A program made the translations under genes and the position numbers. Below are positions 61,050 to 64,000 of a stretch of 64,000 bases of DNA, piece after piece. The stretch lies in assembly GCA_016875395.1 (NCBI GenBank), contig VGRF01000012.1:1-64000 (forward strand), read 5' to 3'. The first letter of the stretch is position 1. The number at the start of each line of letters is the position of its first letter. This DNA is from Deltaproteobacteria bacterium (GTDB lineage Bacteria > Myxococcota_A > UBA9160 > UBA6930). The notes under the pieces were generated by a model, which had not been told where the DNA came from, ran no database searches, and saw only the letters and a program-made list of their open reading frames with translations.

Positions 61050-64000
61050 TCACAGCCCCGCGAGCCAGGCGTTCACGGCGAGCCGTAACAACTCGCGCGC
61101 CTCGGCATGGGCTGCCACGCGCGCGCGTAGATCGACCTCGGGCGGGAGCGTGCGCGAGGCATCGGGGTCGTCGGACTGGATCCACGCCACGAACGCATCG
61201 CGCAGGCTCACCTCGCCGCGGTCCACGAGCACCGCGCCCGCGAGACCGCGCAGCGCGCTGCGCCATGCCGCGAAGTCGATCGCGGCGAGCTCGTCGCCCG
61301 AGCGCGCCTCGAGCACGCGGCGGATGCGCTTCTTCGCGCGCCAGCCGAGCGCCGTCGAGAGCGTGTTGACGAGACTCGACTGCGCCGAGACCGTTTCGAC
61401 TTCGCTGCCGAGGTCGGCGACCAGCTGCAGCGTGCTGGCGAGCTCCGCCGTCGTGAGCGGCACCAACGCGGGTGCCGAGAGCTCGCCTTCGACCGCAGTC
61501 AGCGCGCCGCGGAAGCGCGCTCTCGCGTCGCCAGCGTGAGGTGAGGCTGCGGAGTGCGCGCCGCCGAGCGCCTCCGCGAGATCGTCTTTGGCTTCGAGCG
61601 CGAGCCTGCGCGCGAGCTCGAAGCGCGCGTCCGCGAGCGCTGGCTTCGCGGCGAGCGCGAGCGGTCCACGCGTCGGCGCCTCGCGCGACTCCTCGGCAGT
61701 CGCAACGCCGAGCGCGCGGAGCAGGCTGAGTCCGTGCGCCGATGCGCTCGCGTTGCCGCGGCCACGCGCGATGCGGAGCAGGCCGCGCAGCGAGGCGAGC
61801 CGCGCGGGATCCTGCGCGAGCAGCTCGCGGTGATGCGCGATCGCCTCGTCCCAGTGCGCCTGGCGGTGCAGGAGCAAGTCCGCGAGCGCCTCACGCGCTT
61901 CGCGATTGTCGCCGCCGAGCGAGGTCGCGTCGCGATAGGCCGCGATCGCGCCATCGACGTCTTCGAGCGGTCCCGCGAGCAGCCGGCCGAGCTGGTGCAG
62001 CGCCGTCGCGCGCGGTCCGCGCGCATCCTCCGGCGCGCCTGCTGCGAACTTGCGCAGCACGTCGGCTGCCGCGGCCCAATCGCCGAGGCCGCGATAGAGC
62101 CGCGCAGACGAGAGCGCGGCCTCGCTCGCGCGCGGGCTGGTCCGCGCCGCTTCGGCGAACGCATCCGCAGCGGCGCGCACGTCGCCGCGCTGCTCGAGCG
62201 CGCGCCCGCGCAGCGCCGCGAGCCGGCTGCGCAGCAGCGGCTCGTTCGTTTCGAGCGCGCCGGCGCTCGCCGCGTCGAGGACCTCGCTCCAGCGCGCCCC
62301 CTTCGCGAGCAACTCGGCGAGCAGCGCCCACGCTTCGGCGAGCGCTGCGTCCGCGCGGGTCGCCTCCCGTAACAACAGCTCCGCAGCTCCTTCGCGCTGC
62401 GGGCGGTTCAGCTCGAGCTCGGCGGCCTGGAGCAGGCGCCTCGCGCGGTCGCGCGGAGCGCCGGCACAGTGCGCCCAGGCGAGCAGGGCCGCGATCGCTT
62501 CGGCATCGCGCTGCTCGCGCAGCAGTACCTGCACGAGGCCGGCGTGCGCATCGGCCTGCGCGGGATCGAGGCTCAGGGCTTCGCGGTAGTGCGCGAGCGC
62601 GGCGTCGCTCGCGCGCGCGGCCGCTTCGGCGTTGCCGAGCAGCGCGAGCAGCGGCGCGCGATCGCCGGCAGCCTGGCTGTGCTCGAGCGCGCGGGTGAGC
62701 GAGCGGCGCGCGCCTTCGACGTCCCCGATCCGCAGCAGCGTGCGGCCGTGCTGCGCGAGCGCCTCAGCGTGATTCGGCTCGATCGCGAGCACTTCGCTGA
62801 GCAGGCGCGCAGCGGGTGTGAGGCGGTCGAGCGCGAGCGCAGCGCGCGCGCCCGCGAGCGCTGCGTCGCGGCGCAGCGCGCCTTCGAGCGCCGCTCCTTG
62901 GGCGTGCAGCGCCGAGGCGCGCTCTGCGGCCGACTCCGCGCGGGCGAGATCGCCCGAAGCGCCTGCCGCGAGCGCGAGGCGCGCGAATGCTTCCGCGGAC
63001 ACCGGGTCGTCGCGCGTCGCGTCCTCGAGCAGCGCCATGCGCTGCTCCGGCGCCGCGCTCTGCGCGAGCAAGTCCGCGGCGCGCACGCGGCGCTGCGCGG
63101 CTTCGCCTCCACCGACGAGCGCGGCAGCGCGCGCGAGCGCGTCGGCCGCCTCGTCGCCCATGCCGAGCCGCTCGCGCAGCGCGGCGATGCGGTCCCAAGC
63201 CGCGGTGAGCGACGGCGCTCTCTTGGCGGCGCGCTCGGCGCGCGCGAGCGCGCCGTCGTAGCGCTGCAGCTCCTCGTACGCCGTCGCGAGTCGCAGCTCG
63301 TCGTCCGCGAGCGCGTGCGAGTCCGGCGCGTCGATCCACGCCGCGAACGTGGCGACGAAGCGCTCGCGCTCGCCGAGGCGGTCGAGCACGTCCGCGAGCC
63401 CTGCGAGCCGCGGCGTCTCGAGCGGCGCGAGCTCTGCGGCGGCGTCGTAGCAGCGCAGCGCGCGCGGAAGCTCGCGCGTGCTGCGATGTGCGATCTCCGC
63501 CGCGCGCAGCCAGCACGCCCGCCGGCGCTCGGGCTCCGCGCTCGCGAGCACGGAGATCTCGCTCTCGTAGAGATCGAGCGCCCCGCGCCAGTCTTCCATC
63601 GCCTCGAACAGCTGCTGAAGCGCGCGGAGCGCCGAGAGATCGGCAGGATCCGCTTCGAGCGCACTCGCGTAGGCGCGGCTCGCCTTGGTCGTCTCGTCGA
63701 GCCGCTTCCAGCGAATCTCGCCAATGCGGCGCAGCAGCGCGGCGCGTTCGCCGGGCGTCGCATCCGCGCGCATCGCGAGCTCGCGCTCGAGCGTGCTCGC
63801 CACGTCGGCCCAGCGGCCGAGCAGCTCGCACGCACCGCGCAGACCGCGCAGCGCCGGGAGTGAGTGGTCGTCGCGCGCGAGAGCGGCTTCGAAGGCCTCC
63901 GCGGCGAGGCCCGGCTGGTGGAGCACTTCGAGGCGCAGGCGTGCGAGCTCGAGCCACGGTTCCGGGCGCCGTGCCGGGAATGCCTTCAGGTGCTCGCCGA
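61050..64000 (-). CDS. Large TPR-repeat protein, 5' end outside window
   Basis: At least 983 codons of leftward gene, open at the right edge of the window (its frame continues to position 64000 and reads GEHLKAFPARRPEPWLELAR). Nearly all of it consists of helical TPR-like units (for example LHQPGLAAEAFEAALARDDH, GRWADVASTLERELAMRADA and DWRGALDLYESEISVLASAE). The last 150 residues are a distinct domain (STALGWRAKKRIRRVLEARS). It is probably a protein-interaction scaffold; myxobacterial-type motility and signalling scaffolds look similar, but this is inferred. The next gene downstream encodes a PilZ protein. Confidence 0.8.
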   Translation of the reverse strand, partial: GEHLKAFPARRPEPWLELARLRLEVLHQPGLAAEAFEAALARDDHSLPALRGLRGACELLGRWADVASTLERELAMRADATPGERAALLRRIGEIRWKRLDETTKASRAYASALEADPADLSALRALQQLFEAMEDWRGALDLYESEISVLASAEPERRRACWLRAAEIAHRSTRELPRALRCYDAAAELAPLETPRLAGLADVLDRLGERERFVATFAAWIDAPDSHALADDELRLATAYEELQRYDGALARAERAAKRAPSLTAAWDRIAALRERLGMGDEAADALARAAALVGGGEAAQRRVRAADLLAQSAAPEQRMALLEDATRDDPVSAEAFARLALAAGASGDLARAESAAERASALHAQGAALEGALRRDAALAGARAALALDRLTPAARLLSEVLAIEPNHAEALAQHGRTLLRIGDVEGARRSLTRALEHSQAAGDRAPLLALLGNAEAAARASDAALAHYREALSLDPAQADAHAGLVQVLLREQRDAEAIAALLAWAHCAGAPRDRARRLLQAAELELNRPQREGAAELLLREATRADAALAEAWALLAELLAKGARWSEVLDAASAGALETNEPLLRSRLAALRGRALEQRGDVRAAADAFAEAARTSPRASEAALSSARLYRGLGDWAAAADVLRKFAAGAPEDARGPRATALHQLGRLLAGPLEDVDGAIAAYRDATSLGGDNREAREALADLLLHRQAHWDEAIAHHRELLAQDPARLASLRGLLRIARGRGNASASAHGLSLLRALGVATAEESREAPTRGPLALAAKPALADARFELARRLALEAKDDLAEALGGAHSAASPHAGDARARFRGALTAVEGELSAPALVPLTTAELASTLQLVADLGSEVETVSAQSSLVNTLSTALGWRAKKRIRRVLEARSGDELAAIDFAAWRSALRGLAGAVLVDRGEVSLRDAFVAWIQSDDPDASRTLPPEVDLRARVAAHAEARELLRLAVNAWLAGL

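Overview
The window is very GC-rich and densely coded, with codon use strongly favouring G or C at the third position. It comes from a Gram-negative bacterium: it has lpxC for lipid A, an Mla-type lipid-transport set and several lipoproteins. The mix of long TPR proteins, a TPR/Ser-Thr kinase fusion, a PilZ protein, GspE/PilB-family ATPase genes, paired histidine kinases and multihaem cytochrome chemistry suggests a deltaproteobacterium-like lineage (Myxococcota or a relative). That placement is inferred from gene content only. No rRNA, tRNA, CRISPR array, transposase or phage gene was recognised.

Layout. 1-7.1 kb: the start of a gene with a GspE-N-like domain, a DAHP synthase, a 301-bp nested inverted repeat, then a leftward valS-mlaE-mlaD-mlaA-mlaC operon. 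7.2-11.3 kb: a sulfotransferase/PLP-lyase fusion, a membrane protein and an LLM-type oxidoreductase. 11.3-17.1 kb: a rightward trio of GspE/PilB ATPase, Ycf46-like AAA+ ATPase and a rhomboid-like protein without its catalytic histidine. 17.2-21.4 kb: glutamine amidotransferase, peroxiredoxin, Coq4-like protein, beta-propeller lipoprotein, PPOX-fold protein and BKACE enzyme. 21.5-28.3 kb: addB-addA recombination nuclease. 28.3-31.3 kb: pnuC-nadR NAD salvage and a phosphodiesterase. 31.4-35.8 kb: a crotonase with a lysine-rich tail and two translationally coupled histidine kinases, one lacking its phospho-acceptor. 35.8-39.6 kb: aroE, a zinc alcohol dehydrogenase, purE and a CoA-transferase-family protein. 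39.6-42.6 kb: a 167-bp mobile-element-like repeat, a GST remnant and a subtilase with two P domains. 42.7-49.0 kb: family 4 uracil-DNA glycosylase, crotonase, a redoxin/seven-haem cytochrome lipoprotein, thiolase with its DUF35 partner, and a ferritin-like protein. 49.3-52.2 kb: a lid-less DnaK variant with its own J-protein. 52.5-56.9 kb: yebC and ruvCAB, separated by a two-gene cassette and the second 167-bp repeat. 57.0-64.0 kb: TPR-kinase, lpxC, a PilZ protein and a large TPR protein cut by the window end.

Many gene pairs overlap by 4 bases (GTGA or ATGA: valS/mlaE, addB/addA, pnuC/nadR, the kinase pair, ruvC/ruvA/ruvB, the cassette), which points to translational coupling. The least explained signals are: the 167-bp element, whose two CTAG ends provide the stop codons of both flanking genes at one site; the nested inverted repeat at 1.5-1.8 kb; a recurring 9-mer, TTGTTA(C/G)GG, that looks much too frequent for this base composition; the wHTH/membrane-protein cassette; and several proteins with lost catalytic residues (rhomboid, histidine kinase, CoA transferase) that may act as regulatory pseudoenzymes.
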